Positions 9,429 to 21,004 of a DNA stretch of 51,022 bases are shown here, piece by piece. The position numbers and the translations under genes are program-made. Positions within the stretch are counted from its first letter, which is position 1, and every line of letters begins with the position of its first letter. The notes beneath the pieces were generated by a model. The model saw only the letters and a program-made list of their open reading frames with translations, was not told the DNA's origin and ran no database searches. The DNA comes from Sulfitobacter sp. (GTDB taxonomy: Bacteria; Pseudomonadota; Alphaproteobacteria; Rhodobacterales; Rhodobacteraceae): the NCBI GenBank assembly GCA_017854855.1, contig JAFMGZ010000009.1, forward strand, positions 1 through 51,022, in the 5' to 3' direction.

Positions 9429-10112
9429 CTAAACGGGTACGAGCTGGCCATTATCCAGTCTGATCTGGCGATCCATCCGGGCTGCCAGATCAAGGTTATG
9501 GGTCGCGATCAGGGCGGACAAGCCGGTGTCACGCACCAGTTCCATCAGCGCGCCAAAAACCTGATCCGAGGTCGAAGGATCAAGATTTCCAGTGGGTTCA
9601 TCGGCCAGCAAAAGCCCCGGTGCATTTGCCAGCGCCCTGCAAAACGCCACACGCTGCTGTTCGCCGCCCGACAACGCCGCGGGCCGGTGACCCGCGCGCG
9701 CGGCGATGCCAACCTTGTCCAAAAGCGCATTGGCCCGTGTTTCCGCCGCCGCCCGCGAGGTGCCATTGGCCAGTTGCGGCAGCATGACATTTTCCAGCGC
9801 CGTGAACTCTGGCAGCAGATGGTGAAACTGATAGATGAACCCCACATCCGCGCGCCGCACCCGCGTGCGGCGACGATCAGAGCGGCCCGTCATATCGGCC
9901 CCCCCGATATGCACCAGCCCCGTGTCGGGCGTATCCAGCAGGCCCGCGATATGCAGCAGCGTTGATTTACCCGCCCCCGAAGGCGCGACCAGCGCCACGA
10001 CTTCGCCTGCGGCGATGCTGAGGTCGACACCGCGCAAGACCTGCACTTCGTTCGGCTTGCCCGGATTGTAGGATTTGGTGATGCCAGACAGGCTGAGGAC
10101 CGGATCATTCAT
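9429..10112 (-). CDS. lolD: Lipoprotein-releasing ABC transporter ATPase
   Basis: A 227-residue ABC ATPase of the MacB/LolD type that powers extraction of lipoproteins from the inner membrane. Walker A is APSGAGKST (about 43-51), the signature LSGGEQQRV is at 147-155, and Walker B LLLADEP runs 167-173. The ATG at 10112 ([10 protein letters not shown]) is preferred to the one 15 bases upstream because it matches the family start. It then overlaps the end of the permease gene by 8 bases, indicating translational coupling. The partner permease is directly upstream in the same operon. Confidence 0.92.
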   Translation of the reverse strand: MNDPVLSLSGITKSYNPGKPNEVQVLRGVDLSIAAGEVVALVAPSGAGKSTLLHIAGLLDTPDTGLVHIGGADMTGRSDRRRTRVRRADVGFIYQFHHLLPEFTALENVMLPQLANGTSRAAAETRANALLDKVGIAARAGHRPAALSGGEQQRVAFCRALANAPGLLLADEPTGNLDPSTSDQVFGALMELVRDTGLSALIATHNLDLAARMDRQIRLDNGQLVPV

Positions 10113-11388
10113 AGCGCAGCGCCTCAACCGGGTTCATCCGGGCGGCACGGCGCGCGGGAAACAAAGTGACGACAAAAGACAGGCCCAGCGACAGCGCCAC
10201 GGCTGACAACACATCACCCAACTGCAACTTGGCCGGCAGGAAATAGATACCCCGCACGGATGCATCCCAGGCAGTACCGCCAGACAGGTAATTCACAAAG
10301 CCAAAGATCTGGTCGACATAGATCGCAAAAAGACAGCCCAGCACCACGCCCAGCGCGGTCCCGATGATCCCGGTAAAGGCCCCGCAGATGAAAAACACCC
10401 GCATGATCGACCCTTCGGTCAGGCCCATGGTGCGCAGGATGCCAATGTCGCGCCCCTTGTTCTTGACCAGCATGATCAACCCCGACACGATGTTCATCGC
10501 GGCGATCAGCACCAGCACCGACATGATCACGAACATTACCCGGTCCTCAATGTCCAGCGCGTTCAGAAAGGCCCCGGAGGCATCCTTCCATGTCCAGATC
10601 TGCCCGCGTTCGCCCGCGGCCTGCAATAAGGGATAGGCCAGATCGTCAACCCGCTCGGGATCTTCGATCATCACCTCAAGTTCATCCGCCACACCCTCGC
10701 GGTTGAAAAAGGCCTGCGCCTCGGCGATCGGAAGATAGGCCCGCGTCCGGTCGATGTCATAGCGCCCGGCGGCAAAGATATAGACCACCTCATAGGAATT
10801 CACCCGCGGGCTGGTGCCAAAGGCGGTCTTTACCCCGTTGGGTGAAATCAGCTTGACCCGGTCGCCCACGCCGACCCCCAGCGTATTGGCCAGCCCGATG
10901 CCCAGGGCGATGCCCTGATCGAAACGGTCGATATCGCCGCGTGCCTGATCAGAGGCGGCAACACGCGGAATGGTTTTCAGATCGGCTGCGGCAATGCCGA
11001 ACACCTCGACACCGGCGTTGGACTGTCTGTTGTTCGCCATCACCTGCTGGCGCACCAGCGGGGCCACACGGGTCACACCGGGCACGGCCGCGACCCGGGC
11101 GGCCAGCGCCTCGTAATCGGTGATCGTTCGGTCGATCTGCCCGTTGGGTGCGACCTGACCCAGCTGGTAGACCGTGACATGCGCATTCGCCCCCAGGATG
11201 GTGCCGACGAATTCGGCGCGGAAACCAGACCGCACAGACAGTGTGGCAATCAGCGCAAAGACCGCCAATGTAATCCCAATCAGGCTGATCCAGGTCATCA
11301 CGCTGACACCGCCCTCGGCGCGCCGGGCACGCAGATATCGCCAGGCGATCATCCATTCAAAAGGGGCAAAGGGGGCAGTGTTGGCCAT
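10105..11388 (-). CDS. lolC: Lipoprotein-releasing ABC transporter permease LolC/LolE type
   Basis: A 427-residue permease. It has an N-terminal membrane helix ([18 protein letters not shown]), a large periplasmic domain, and three C-terminal helices (around [40 protein letters not shown] and [20 protein letters not shown]). This is the MacB-core/FtsX arrangement of LolC/E. Alphaproteobacteria often have a single permease in place of separate LolC and LolE, so the symbol is approximate. It overlaps lolD and lies downstream of a DUF2937 gene and proS on the same strand. Confidence 0.92.
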   Translation of the reverse strand: MANTAPFAPFEWMIAWRYLRARRAEGGVSVMTWISLIGITLAVFALIATLSVRSGFRAEFVGTILGANAHVTVYQLGQVAPNGQIDRTITDYEALAARVAAVPGVTRVAPLVRQQVMANNRQSNAGVEVFGIAAADLKTIPRVAASDQARGDIDRFDQGIALGIGLANTLGVGVGDRVKLISPNGVKTAFGTSPRVNSYEVVYIFAAGRYDIDRTRAYLPIAEAQAFFNREGVADELEVMIEDPERVDDLAYPLLQAAGERGQIWTWKDASGAFLNALDIEDRVMFVIMSVLVLIAAMNIVSGLIMLVKNKGRDIGILRTMGLTEGSIMRVFFICGAFTGIIGTALGVVLGCLFAIYVDQIFGFVNYLSGGTAWDASVRGIYFLPAKLQLGDVLSAVALSLGLSFVVTLFPARRAARMNPVEALRYE

Positions 11389-11439
11389 GGTCAGGATCCT
11401 GTCAGGTGCTGCGCAACCTGAGGCTTTGTCACAGCAGGG

Positions 11440-11949
11440 TCAAGCGGGGTTTGAACCGGTAGAACGGCGGCGGCGAAAAGGCCAGGCCAGCAGACGCACC
11501 ACCAGACCGCAGACCAGGGCCCCCAGCAAAAAACCGACCCCGCCAAAGGTCATCCCGGCGAAATTCAACGGCAGGGCGGGCTGGTAGGCCGACCATGCGG
11601 CCTGCGCAATATCGCGGTCTGAAAAACGGGACAAATGATAGGCCCGCATAAAGGGCCCCTGCCCGTCAAGCGCCGTCAAATCAGCCTGCAACCTGTCATA
11701 GCGGGCGAAAGTTGCCGTCATGTCACCGCGCCTGCGCTCCAAAAAGGCAGTGCCTTGCATCTGCGCAAGCGCCCCCTCACGGTCCAGCCCGACAGCCAGC
11801 GCCGAGGCGTCAAAATCAGCCACCACTTCGGCCAGCGCATCCACGGCACCGCCAAGACGCTGGGCATATTGCTGCGAAAACTCAGGAAATTGCGACGTCG
11901 TCGCGGCCCCCGCAAGGCCGCCCACCAGGGTCAGGGCACGCAAGATCAT
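11440..11949 (-). CDS. DUF2937 family membrane protein
   Basis: About 169 residues, starting MILRALTLVGGLAGAA. There is a hydrophobic N-terminal segment, a central helical region that looks suited to coiled coil (QFPEFSQQYAQRLGGAVDAL onward), and a C-terminal membrane helix (GMTFGGVGFLLGALVCGLVV) followed by a basic RRRRS tail. The length and arrangement match DUF2937. Its function is unknown. It is placed between proS and the lol genes on the same strand; the gap to lolC is 51 bases, so cotranscription is likely. The first six codons of the longer frame are rejected in favour of the internal ATG. Confidence 0.75.
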   Translation of the reverse strand: MILRALTLVGGLAGAATTSQFPEFSQQYAQRLGGAVDALAEVVADFDASALAVGLDREGALAQMQGTAFLERRRGDMTATFARYDRLQADLTALDGQGPFMRAYHLSRFSDRDIAQAAWSAYQPALPLNFAGMTFGGVGFLLGALVCGLVVRLLAWPFRRRRSTGSNPA

Positions 11950-12079
11950 CGCACACCGCCCGTGCAAGACGCCCCAACCCCCAAGGGTTCAACCGTAAAA
12001 CTAAATATTCTCAAGGCCATAGGGCTGCTCAAACCGTGTTTTTCCGCACTCTATCAGAGCAGCCCCAATGGTCAAAGCC

Positions 12080-13420
12080 TCAGGCGATACCGGCGTAAAT
12101 CTGCGCCAGACGCGCCACGACGGCTTCTGGCGGCAGCTCTTCGCTTTCGCCGGTCCGCCGCGAGGTCAATTCCACAACGCCGTTTTTCAGGCCACGTGGC
12201 CCCACTGTGATCCGCCATGGCAGACCGATCAGGTCCATGGTGGCAAACTTGCCGCCCGCCCGCTCATTGCGATCATCATACAGCGGCTCAAGCCCAAGGG
12301 CCGTCAGCGATGCATAAAGCGCCTCGCAAGCCGCATCCGCCTCTGCGTCGCCCTGTTTGAGGTTCACGATGCCTGCGTGATAGGGCGTGACCCCCTCTGG
12401 CCAGATGATGCCCTTGTCATCATGGCTGGCCTCGATGATCGCGCCCATCAGGCGGCTGACGCCAATGCCGTGGCTGCCCATATGGACCGGCACGGGCTTG
12501 CCGTCAGGCCTTTGGACCGTGGCCCCCATGGCTTCGGAATATTTGGTACCGAAATAGAAGATCTGTCCCACCTCGATGCCCCGCGCTGTGCGGCGGCGTT
12601 CCTCTGGGATGGCATTGAACAACGCCGGGTCATGGGTCTCGTCGGTGCGCGCATATCTGGAGGTGAACTCCTCCATCACCGCGGCACAATCCTCGACACT
12701 GCCATAATCGATATCGCGATCCCCAAAGCTCAGGTCGGTGACGGCGGAATCGTAGAAAACCTCTGATTCCCCGGTTTCGGCAAGCACCAGAAACTCATGG
12801 GTGTCATCGCCGCCAATCGGGCCCGAATCCGCCCGCATCGGAATCGCCTGCAGGCCCATGCGCTCATAGGTCCGCAGATAACTGACCAGATGGCGGTTAT
12901 AGGCATGCAGCGCATCTTCCTTGGTCAGATCAAAGTTATAACCGTCCTTCATCAGAAACTCACGCCCGCGCATCACCCCGAACCGAGGTCGCACTTCGTC
13001 GCGGAATTTCCACTGGATCTGATACATCGTCAGCGGCAAATCCTTGTAGCTGCTGACATGAGCGCGAAAGATATCCGTGATCAGCTCTTCGGCAGTGGGG
13101 GTAAACAGCATCTCGCGCCCGCCCCGGTCCTTGATGCGCAGCATCTCTTCGCCATAAGCATCATAGCGCCCGCTTTCGCGCCACAGATCGGCAGACTGGA
13201 TCGTCGGCATCAACATCGCCATGTGACCCGCACGCGCCTGTTCTTCATGAACAATATTCTCCAGCTTGCGCAGAATCTTGAAGCCCAGCGGCAACCACGA
13301 ATAAATCCCCGCGGCAGATTGCTTGATCATGCCCGCCCGCAGCATCAACCGGTGGCTGACGATCTGCGCCTCGGAAGGGTTTTCTTTCAGCACGGGCAGG
13401 AAATAACGGCTCAAACGCAT
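12080..13420 (-). CDS. proS: Prolyl-tRNA synthetase, short alphaproteobacterial form
   Basis: Charges tRNA-Pro. The protein has 446 residues against about 570 for the E. coli type, consistent with the alphaproteobacterial form that lacks the cis-editing (INS) domain. The class II core is clear: [20 protein letters not shown] near residue 26, motif 2 around [20 protein letters not shown], and motif 3 around [13 protein letters not shown]. The C-terminal anticodon-binding domain follows (PYHAGIVNL onward). The ATG at 13420 has GAGGAG at correct spacing. If no trans-editing ProXp-ala exists elsewhere, Ala-tRNA-Pro proofreading would be missing. Confidence 0.96.
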   Translation of the reverse strand: MRLSRYFLPVLKENPSEAQIVSHRLMLRAGMIKQSAAGIYSWLPLGFKILRKLENIVHEEQARAGHMAMLMPTIQSADLWRESGRYDAYGEEMLRIKDRGGREMLFTPTAEELITDIFRAHVSSYKDLPLTMYQIQWKFRDEVRPRFGVMRGREFLMKDGYNFDLTKEDALHAYNRHLVSYLRTYERMGLQAIPMRADSGPIGGDDTHEFLVLAETGESEVFYDSAVTDLSFGDRDIDYGSVEDCAAVMEEFTSRYARTDETHDPALFNAIPEERRRTARGIEVGQIFYFGTKYSEAMGATVQRPDGKPVPVHMGSHGIGVSRLMGAIIEASHDDKGIIWPEGVTPYHAGIVNLKQGDAEADAACEALYASLTALGLEPLYDDRNERAGGKFATMDLIGLPWRITVGPRGLKNGVVELTSRRTGESEELPPEAVVARLAQIYAGIA

Positions 13421-13487
13421 GGGGCGCTCCTCAGAACTCTATTCATATCCCGCGATGCCTAATTCAAAGCTCCGCCCGACACAATTA

Positions 13488-13514
13488 CCTTCTCTTTTTG
13501 GCCCCAAATACCTC
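13488..13514 (-). repeat. GGCCAAAAAGAG dispersed intergenic motif, copy 1
   Basis: On the minus strand this reads TGAGGTATTTGGGGCC followed by AAAAAGAGAAGG. The same motif recurs at 25517-25548 (minus) and 42447-42470 (plus). It sits directly after a perfect hairpin in the pepT-proS gap. The copies are intergenic and near gene ends, as expected for a dispersed 3'-end element. Confidence 0.6.
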
Positions 13515-13519
13515 AGAGC

Positions 13520-13589
13520 GCGAGACAGCGTCTCGCATCCGGTTTGGCCGGGGCCAAATCAAAATATCACTTGTGGGCCCTGGCCCACA
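13520..13589 (-). repeat. Three consecutive perfect hairpins between pepT and proS
   Basis: Three perfect inverted repeats lie in 70 bases: GCGAGAC/GTCTCGC (13520-13526 and 13530-13536), TTTGGCC/GGCCAAA (13543-13549 and 13552-13558) and TGTGGGCC/GGCCCACA (13572-13579 and 13582-13589). The last is 3 bases from the pepT stop. None has a strong U-tract, though AT-rich DNA separates the second and third. They could end or stabilise the pepT message, and are followed by the dispersed motif at 13488-13514. Confidence 0.6.
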
Positions 13590-13592
13590 CAA

Positions 13593-14828
<1,236 letters not shown>

Positions 14829-14858
14829 CAGATGGCCTCCTTGGGTTGCGCGGTGATC

Positions 14859-14983
14859 TGGGCCTGCCGGGCCCGCAGTGTCAAGCAGGCCCAGACGTCA
14901 GGGGGCCAACCACGTCCAGGCGGACCGAGGCGTCTGGCGAACCGAGGCGTCAGGGGAAACCGCCTGACCTGCGACCGGTCAGG
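14859..14983. repeat. Short inverted and tandem repeats between the acyl-CoA synthetase gene and pepT
   Basis: This gap contains a 9-base inverted repeat TGGGCCTGC/GCAGGCCCA (14859-14867 and 14885-14893). It also holds a 17-base tandem duplication (14924-14940 and 14941-14957, 15 of 17 identical, both starting ACCGAGGCGTC). A CCTGACC/GGTCAGG hairpin (14963-14969 and 14977-14983) overlaps the synthetase stop. The hairpin may end transcription of the synthetase gene; it has no strong U-tract. Confidence 0.5.
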
Positions 14984-16538
14984 AGATCTGCCGATCCTGA
15001 CCTTCCCAATAGGGTTTGCGCAATTCGGTCTTGAGCACCTTATTGGCACCAGACAGCGGAAAGGGCTCTGTCCTGAATTCGATGCTGCGAGGGCATTTAT
15101 AACCTGCAATCAGCTGGTGGCAGTGATCTTTCAACGCATCTGCCGTCACCTCTGCCCCCGGTTTCAGGATCACCAGCGCATGAACACTTTCGCCCCATTG
15201 TTCGCTGGGGATGCCGATCACGGCGCTGGTGGCCACGCCGGGGTGCTGGCCGATGGCATTTTCCACTTCGGCGGAATAGACGTTCTCACCCCCCGACACG
15301 ATCATGTCCTTGACCCGGTCCATCAAAAAGATGAACCCTTCGGCGTCCATATAGCCCGCGTCCCCGGTCAGCACCCATCCGTCACGGATCGTTTCGGCCG
15401 TCACCTCTGGCTTGTTCCAATAGCCCAGCATGGTGTTGGGCCCTTTCACCGCAATCTGGCCGATGTCGCCGCGCGCGACTTCGTTCAGGTCCGCGTCCAC
15501 CACCCGAATTTCACAGATCCGCGTGGGCCGCCCGGCAGAGCGCAGCTTGCCTGCCTTGGGCCCATCGAGGACATGGTACTCCGAAGGTAATATCGTCGCG
15601 ATCGGGCTCAGCTCGGTCTGGCCAAAGGCCTGGATAAAGCCCGCATTGGGGAATTTCGCAAAGGCTTCGACCAGCACCGCCTCTGTGATGGGAGAGGCCC
15701 CATAGGCGATCCGCCGGATGGAGGACACATCCGTGCCCGCCAGCTTGTCGCTTTGCAGCACCATCTGGATCATCACCGGGACCAGCAGCACCACATCGGG
15801 GCGGTGCGTTTCAATCGCGTCCAGCGTTGCATCGGGAGTGAACATCGGGATCACCACATGCGTGCCCGCCATAAAGGTGATCGCCGCAAAGGCAACCAGA
15901 TCGGCAATATGGAACATCGGGGCCGCATGCAGGTAAACCGCCCCGTCCGCCACTTCCAATTCATGCGCATTGGCCACGCCGCCGACATAGAAATTCGTAT
16001 GAGACAGCATCACGCCCTTTGGAAAACCCGTGGTGCCGCCGGTATAAAAGATACCTGCCAGATCATCGCCACTGCGGCCCGCATCCGGTGCAGGCGCGGC
16101 AGAGGCCAGGATGTCTTCGTAATTCAGCATGCCCGCAGGCGTATCGGCATCGCCGCAATAGATCACGGTTTTCAGCCCCGGCACATCGGCACGGACGGCA
16201 TCTGCAACGCCTTTGAAGGCCTCATCCACGATCAATATCTCAGCGCCCGCATCATTGAGCGCATAGGCACATTCAGGCGCGGCCCAGCGGATGTTCATGG
16301 GCATCATCGCCCCTCCGCCCCAAACGCAGGCAAAGTAATATTCGATGAACCTGTCCGAATTCAGCGACAACAGCGCCACCCGATCCCCCGGTTTCATGCC
16401 CGCCGCCTGCAAGGCCCCTGCCAGCCGCGCAACCCGGTCCAGCATCTGCCCCCAGGTTTGACGCCGGTCTTTGTAGATGGTGGCGATCCCGTTCGGGTTG
16501 ACCTGAGCGGCGCGTCTGATGATGGATGTCAACTGCAT
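14979..16538 (-). CDS. Acyl-CoA synthetase (AMP-forming, class I adenylate-forming)
   Basis: A 519-residue ligase activating a carboxylic acid to its CoA ester through an acyl-AMP. The P-loop-like motif YTGGTTGFPKG is at 165-175. The hinge region is GWVLTGDAGYMDAEG and then FLMDRVKDMIVSGGENVYS. The C-terminal catalytic Lys lies in GANKVLKTELR. The FadD/acyl-CoA synthetase group fits best, but chain length and substrate cannot be read. DmdB-like 3-methylmercaptopropionate ligase is an alternative, common in roseobacters, that I cannot confirm. It is divergent from the AI-2E permease gene, and the 266-base shared region shows no recognisable operator. Confidence 0.88.
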   Translation of the reverse strand: MQLTSIIRRAAQVNPNGIATIYKDRRQTWGQMLDRVARLAGALQAAGMKPGDRVALLSLNSDRFIEYYFACVWGGGAMMPMNIRWAAPECAYALNDAGAEILIVDEAFKGVADAVRADVPGLKTVIYCGDADTPAGMLNYEDILASAAPAPDAGRSGDDLAGIFYTGGTTGFPKGVMLSHTNFYVGGVANAHELEVADGAVYLHAAPMFHIADLVAFAAITFMAGTHVVIPMFTPDATLDAIETHRPDVVLLVPVMIQMVLQSDKLAGTDVSSIRRIAYGASPITEAVLVEAFAKFPNAGFIQAFGQTELSPIATILPSEYHVLDGPKAGKLRSAGRPTRICEIRVVDADLNEVARGDIGQIAVKGPNTMLGYWNKPEVTAETIRDGWVLTGDAGYMDAEGFIFLMDRVKDMIVSGGENVYSAEVENAIGQHPGVATSAVIGIPSEQWGESVHALVILKPGAEVTADALKDHCHQLIAGYKCPRSIEFRTEPFPLSGANKVLKTELRKPYWEGQDRQIS

Positions 16539-16804
16539 CGGCTATGACCTCTGGCTGAAGGTTGGACTGGTACCTGAACAGACTGCGCTTGACCGTCGCT
16601 GCCTGTCAATCTCTCTGTCAGCGCCCCCCATAAGGCCCAAAAGGCCCAGCAGGACTGCCCCCACCCTGGCCCCGACCAAGGCCCCAAGGCTGGTCCCAAG
16701 ACTGATCCTAGACGACCGATGCCGCAGAAATTAACGGCCCGCCCCTTGAAACCAAGCCGTGAACGCGCAATGTCCATTTGACCCCAAGCCCCGGAGAACC
16801 ATCC

Positions 16805-17887
16805 ATGGCCCTGCCCGTGAAAGAACAACTGAAATACTGGGGCATCGCTGCGGCGGTGTTTCTTGTGGTGCTGTATTTTGTGGGCGATGTCTTGTTGCCC
16901 TTCCTGCTGGGTGGGGCGATTGCCTATTTCCTTGATCCTGTTGCTGACCGGCTGGAGCGCATGGGGCTGAGCCGGTCACTGGCCACTGCGGTGATCACCT
17001 TTGGGGCGGTCTTGATCTTTGTGCTGCTGGCGTTGCTGGTCATACCGGCGCTGGTCAATCAGGCCATCAGTCTGGTCAATATCGCACCGCAATTGTTCAG
17101 GGAATTCACGGGTTTTCTGACAGAGCGCTTTCCTGCCCTGCTGGACGAAGGATCAACCCTGCGCAGTTCGCTCAATAGTGTCGGGACCACCATTCAGGAA
17201 CGCGGCGGCCAATTGCTTGAGACGGCGCTGGCCTCTTTTGCCTCCATCATCAACCTGATCGTCTTGTTCGTGATCGTGCCCGTTGTCGCGATCTATCTGC
17301 TGCTCGATTGGGACCGGATGGTGGCCACGATCGACCGGCTGCTGCCGCGCGATCATGCCCCCACAATCCGCAAGCTGGCGCGCGACATCGACAGCACGCT
17401 GTCCTCTTTCGTGCGCGGCATGGGCACGGTTTGCCTGATCCTTGGCACCTATTATGCGATTGCACTGATGGTGGTGGGCCTTCAGTTTGGTCTGGTCGTG
17501 GGCTTTGTGGCGGGGGTTGTGACCTTTATTCCCTATCTTGGGGCGCTTTTGGGCGGGGCGCTGGCGATTGGTCTGGCGCTGTTTCAGTTCTGGGGCGATT
17601 GGGTGTCAATCGGGATGGTCGCAGGTGTTTTCGTGCTGGGTCAGGTCATCGAGGGCAATATCCTGACGCCCAAGCTGGTGGGCGGCTCTGTCGGGTTGCA
17701 TCCCGTGTGGCTGATCCTGGCGCTTTCCGCTTTTGGGACGCTGTTTGGCTTTGTGGGAATGTTGGTGGCGGTGCCACTGGCGGCCGCACTGGGGGTTTTG
17801 GCGCGTTTCGGGCTGGAGCAATACAAGCAAAGCCTGCTCTATCAAGGTATAGGGCGCGGCGCATCCGACACATCGGACGAAGACTGA
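16805..17887 (+). CDS. AI-2E (PerM) family transporter
   Basis: A 360-residue membrane protein of the PerM/TqsA/YdiK family. It has N-terminal helices (YWGIAAAVFLVVLYFVGDVL), a soluble central segment around RFPALLDEGSTLRSSLNSVG, and C-terminal helices ending GFVGMLVAVPLAAALGVLAR. The ATG at 16805 has CCGGAGAA upstream; an in-frame TTG at 16778 is rejected. Family members were named for AI-2 export, but many have other roles, so AI-2 transport here is not established. The gene ends 1 base before hdaA, so the two are almost certainly one operon. Confidence 0.9.
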   Translation: MALPVKEQLKYWGIAAAVFLVVLYFVGDVLLPFLLGGAIAYFLDPVADRLERMGLSRSLATAVITFGAVLIFVLLALLVIPALVNQAISLVNIAPQLFREFTGFLTERFPALLDEGSTLRSSLNSVGTTIQERGGQLLETALASFASIINLIVLFVIVPVVAIYLLLDWDRMVATIDRLLPRDHAPTIRKLARDIDSTLSSFVRGMGTVCLILGTYYAIALMVVGLQFGLVVGFVAGVVTFIPYLGALLGGALAIGLALFQFWGDWVSIGMVAGVFVLGQVIEGNILTPKLVGGSVGLHPVWLILALSAFGTLFGFVGMLVAVPLAAALGVLARFGLEQYKQSLLYQGIGRGASDTSDED

Positions 17888-17888
17888 C

Positions 17889-18593
17889 ATGACACAGCAA
17901 CTTGGATTTGATTTGCCCAGCCGCCCGGCACTGGGGCGTGACGCCTTTTTTGTCAGCCCCGCGAATGCCGTGGCGCTGGCGCTGATTGACAGCTGGCCCA
18001 ATTGGGCGGGCAACAAGCTGGTTCTGACCGGGCCAAAAGGGGCGGGCAAGACCCACCTGACCCATGTCTGGGCGGCGGCATCGGGCGCGCGGATCATAAA
18101 GGCCAGTTCATTGGCCAGTTCATCGGCCAGTAGTACGCCCGCAGACCAGATCCCTGACCTGGCCACAGGCCCCGTCGCGGTAGAGGACATCGACCAGATC
18201 GCCGGCAACCCGGAGGCGGAAACCGGGCTGTTTCACCTGCACAATCTGGTACTGGCAGAAGGCCATAGCATCCTGTTCACCGGCAATGCCCCGATAGTGC
18301 AATGGGGATTGCAGTTGCCTGATCTGCTGAGCCGGTTGCAAGGGGCCACTGTGGCCGCGCTGGAGGCCCCGGATGATGCGCTGCTGACCGCCTTGCTGGT
18401 CAAACTGCTGGCCGACAGGCAATTGACCCCCAAGGCCGAATTGATCCCCTATCTGTTGGGGCGCATGGACCGGTCCTTTGCCGCGGCAATTGATCTGGTG
18501 GAACGGCTGGACAGCGCCAGTCTGGCCCAAAAACGCCCCATTACCCGACAGTTGGCGGCCGGCGTACTGGACAAGGACGCCCCCGACACGTGA
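17889..18593 (+). CDS. hdaA: DnaA-related regulatory ATPase HdaA/Hda
   Basis: A 234-residue AAA+ protein homologous to the DnaA ATPase core but lacking the C-terminal DNA-binding domain. In Caulobacter and relatives HdaA stimulates hydrolysis of DnaA-ATP with the sliding clamp to prevent re-initiation. An N-terminal clamp-binding-type motif QQLGFDLP (residues 3-10) is visible. Walker A is GPKGAGKTH (48-56) and Walker B-like VAVEDIDQI is near 98-106. It follows the AI-2E gene with one intervening base and precedes ppk by 60 bases. Confidence 0.9.
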   Translation: MTQQLGFDLPSRPALGRDAFFVSPANAVALALIDSWPNWAGNKLVLTGPKGAGKTHLTHVWAAASGARIIKASSLASSSASSTPADQIPDLATGPVAVEDIDQIAGNPEAETGLFHLHNLVLAEGHSILFTGNAPIVQWGLQLPDLLSRLQGATVAALEAPDDALLTALLVKLLADRQLTPKAELIPYLLGRMDRSFAAAIDLVERLDSASLAQKRPITRQLAAGVLDKDAPDT

Positions 18594-18653
18594 TACTGCT
18601 GCCAAGTAGAACCGTGTCGTAAATCTTTTACACATCAACCCGATAAGGTCACC

Positions 18654-20828
18654 ATGACCCAGACCGATTTCCTTTCAGGTGATTTTCCACCTGCCGTTGA
18701 CATGCCAGAGCTGGACCTGACCGGCCCGGGCCGTTTCTTTAACCGTGAGCTGAGCTGGTTGGCCTTTAATTGGCGCGTGGTCGAAGAGGCCGAAAACCCC
18801 CGTGTGCCCTTGCTTGAACGGTTGCGGTTCCTGTCCATCTCTGCCGACAATCTGGATGAATTCTATACCGTGCGTGTGGCGGGCCTGCGCGAGCTGGCGC
18901 AGGCGGGCAATACCACCCCCGCCGCAGACGGGCTGACCCCGGCGGAACAGCTGGTTCTGATCAACGAAAATGCGCGCAACCTGATGATGACCCAGCAGCG
19001 CGTGCTGGTCGAATTGATGGCAGAGATGGATGCGCAGAACATCTATCTGGAACATACCGCGGACCTAAGCCGGGAGGACCGCATCTACCTGAGAGAAGTT
19101 TTCCTGAACCAGGTGTTTGCGGTTCTGTCCCCCCTAGCGATTGACCCCGCGCATCCGTTTCCCTTTATCCCCAACACCGGCTATGCGCTGGCGCTGCAAC
19201 TTGAGCGCAGCAGTGACAAGCGCCCCTTGCAGGCGCTGCTGCCGATCCCGGCACAGATTGAACGTTTCATCGCTCTGCCCGCCCCCGAAGGCACCCTGCG
19301 CTACCTGCCGCTGGAAGACCTGCTGGTGATCCATATTCCGGACCTGTTTCCCGGTTATAAGCTGAAGTCGCATTTTGAATTCCGCGTCCTGCGCGACAGC
19401 GACCTGGAGGTTGAGGACGAGGCCGAGGACCTGGTGCGCGAATTCGAGGTTGCCCTGAAACGCCGCCGTCGCGGCGAGGTGGTGCGGCTGACCCATTCTG
19501 CGGGGGCCCCAGAAAAGCTCAAGGCGGTGGTGATGGCCGAACTGGGCGTGCATGACCGCGATGTGATCGAGATTGACGGCATGATCGGGGTCGACGATCT
19601 GTCAGAATTGGTGACGGATGCCCGGCCCGATCTGCTGTGGCCGCAATTCACCCCCCGTATTCCGGAACGCGTGACCGACCATGACGGCGATATGTTCGCC
19701 GCGATCCGGCAAAAGGACATGCTGCTGCACCACCCCTATGAAACCTTTGACATGGTGGTCCGCTTTCTGGCGCAGGCGGCACGTGATCCGAATGTTGTGG
19801 CGATCAAACAGACGCTTTACCGCACATCGCGCGACAGCCCCATCGTCGAGGCCCTGTGTGAAGCCGCCGAAGACGGCAAATCGGTCACCGCCCTGGTCGA
19901 GCTGAAGGCGCGCTTTGACGAGGCTGCCAACATCCGCCAGTCGCGGCGGCTGGAACGCGCGGGGGCCCATGTGGTCTACGGCTTTATTGACCTCAAGACC
20001 CACGCCAAGATTTCCACCGTGGTGCGGCGCGAAGGCAGCCAGTTGGTGACCTACACCCATTACGGCACCGGGAATTACCACCCGATTACGGCCCGGATCT
20101 ACACGGATCTGTCGCTGTTCACCTGCGATCAAAAACTGGGCCGCGATGCCACAAAGGTGTTCAACTACCTGTCTGGCTATGCGCAGCCAGAAAGCCTGGA
20201 CAATCTGGCGATTTCGCCCACCACGCTGAAATCAAGCCTGCTGGCGATGATCGCGGCAGAGGCAGAGCATGCCGCAGCCGGGCGGCCTGCGACGATCTGG
20301 GCCAAGATGAATTCGATCATCGATTCCGACGTGATCGACGCGCTTTATGCCGCCAGTGCAGCCGGCGTGAAGATCAGCCTGGTGATCCGGGGCATTTGCG
20401 GTCTTCGGCCGGGCGTGAAGGGATTGTCTGAAAATATCCGGGTGAAATCCATCGTCGGACGTTTTCTGGAACATTCGCGCATTGTCTGTTTCGGCAACGG
20501 CTACGGCTTGCCGCACAAGAAGTCGCGGGTCTTTATCTCTTCGGCGGATTGGATGGGACGCAACCTGACGCGTCGTGTCGAGACGCTGGTGGAGATTGAG
20601 AACCCAACGGTCAAGGCGCAGATCACCAGCCAGATCATGGCGGCAAACCTTGCCGATGTGGCGCAAAGCTGGATCATGGCCCCCGACGGCACCTTTACCC
20701 GGCCCGCCTATCAAGAGGGGCAGTTCACCTTTAACTGCCACCGTTTCTTCATGGAAAACCCATCGCTGTCTGGCCGGGGTTCTGCGGGAGCATCAGATGT
20801 GCCGCAGCTGACCCATACAGAAGATTAA
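18654..20828 (+). CDS. ppk: Polyphosphate kinase 1
   Basis: A 724-residue PPK1 that reversibly transfers the ATP gamma-phosphate to polyphosphate. All four domains are represented: N-terminal [19 protein letters not shown], head domain, then the two phospholipase-D-like catalytic domains. The likely phosphohistidine is His450 in DLKTHAKIS, and the second conserved His is His469 in [11 protein letters not shown]. Metal/ATP contacts are expected around [13 protein letters not shown]. It is transcribed toward ppx, 176 bases upstream of it, giving paired synthesis and degradation of polyphosphate. Confidence 0.97.
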   Translation: MTQTDFLSGDFPPAVDMPELDLTGPGRFFNRELSWLAFNWRVVEEAENPRVPLLERLRFLSISADNLDEFYTVRVAGLRELAQAGNTTPAADGLTPAEQLVLINENARNLMMTQQRVLVELMAEMDAQNIYLEHTADLSREDRIYLREVFLNQVFAVLSPLAIDPAHPFPFIPNTGYALALQLERSSDKRPLQALLPIPAQIERFIALPAPEGTLRYLPLEDLLVIHIPDLFPGYKLKSHFEFRVLRDSDLEVEDEAEDLVREFEVALKRRRRGEVVRLTHSAGAPEKLKAVVMAELGVHDRDVIEIDGMIGVDDLSELVTDARPDLLWPQFTPRIPERVTDHDGDMFAAIRQKDMLLHHPYETFDMVVRFLAQAARDPNVVAIKQTLYRTSRDSPIVEALCEAAEDGKSVTALVELKARFDEAANIRQSRRLERAGAHVVYGFIDLKTHAKISTVVRREGSQLVTYTHYGTGNYHPITARIYTDLSLFTCDQKLGRDATKVFNYLSGYAQPESLDNLAISPTTLKSSLLAMIAAEAEHAAAGRPATIWAKMNSIIDSDVIDALYAASAAGVKISLVIRGICGLRPGVKGLSENIRVKSIVGRFLEHSRIVCFGNGYGLPHKKSRVFISSADWMGRNLTRRVETLVEIENPTVKAQITSQIMAANLADVAQSWIMAPDGTFTRPAYQEGQFTFNCHRFFMENPSLSGRGSAGASDVPQLTHTED

Positions 20829-20855
20829 GGCGTATCTTGGCATCCTTGATGCTGT

Positions 20856-20908
20856 GTGCCCCCTTTAACGCGTTGAAATTCTTGATTTCAGACAGCGTTA
20901 GAGGGGGC
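20856..20908 (+). repeat. 15-bp inverted repeat between ppk and ppx
   Basis: Arms 20856-20870 (TGCCCCCTTTAACGC) and 20894-20908 (GCGTTAGAGGGGGCA) pair over 15 positions with one G-T wobble and a 23-base loop. No U-tract follows on the plus strand. The right arm belongs to a longer sequence that recurs near 38973-39040. Confidence 0.6.
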
Positions 20909-20930
20909 AAGTTCACTGCAAAGCGTTTCA
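20861..20930 (+). repeat. Dispersed roughly 70-base intergenic repeat, copy A
   Basis: By hand alignment about 52 of 70 columns match the segment at 38973-39040 in the same orientation, with two single-base gaps. The best-conserved parts are AACGCGT, CAGACAGCG and GGGGGCA. It lies in the ppk-ppx gap, upstream of the ppx ribosome-binding site, and is non-coding in any frame I can support. Confidence 0.55.
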
Positions 20931-21004
20931 GGCACCGTTAACGATTGACCCTGCCCGCGCACTGCACCATTTTGCCCCCAACGTAATCAACCAGCGGAGT
21001 ACGC

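Noticed and set aside
9345..9965. Plus-strand frame across lolD
   Set aside because: Antisense to a complete ABC ATPase with intact Walker and signature motifs.
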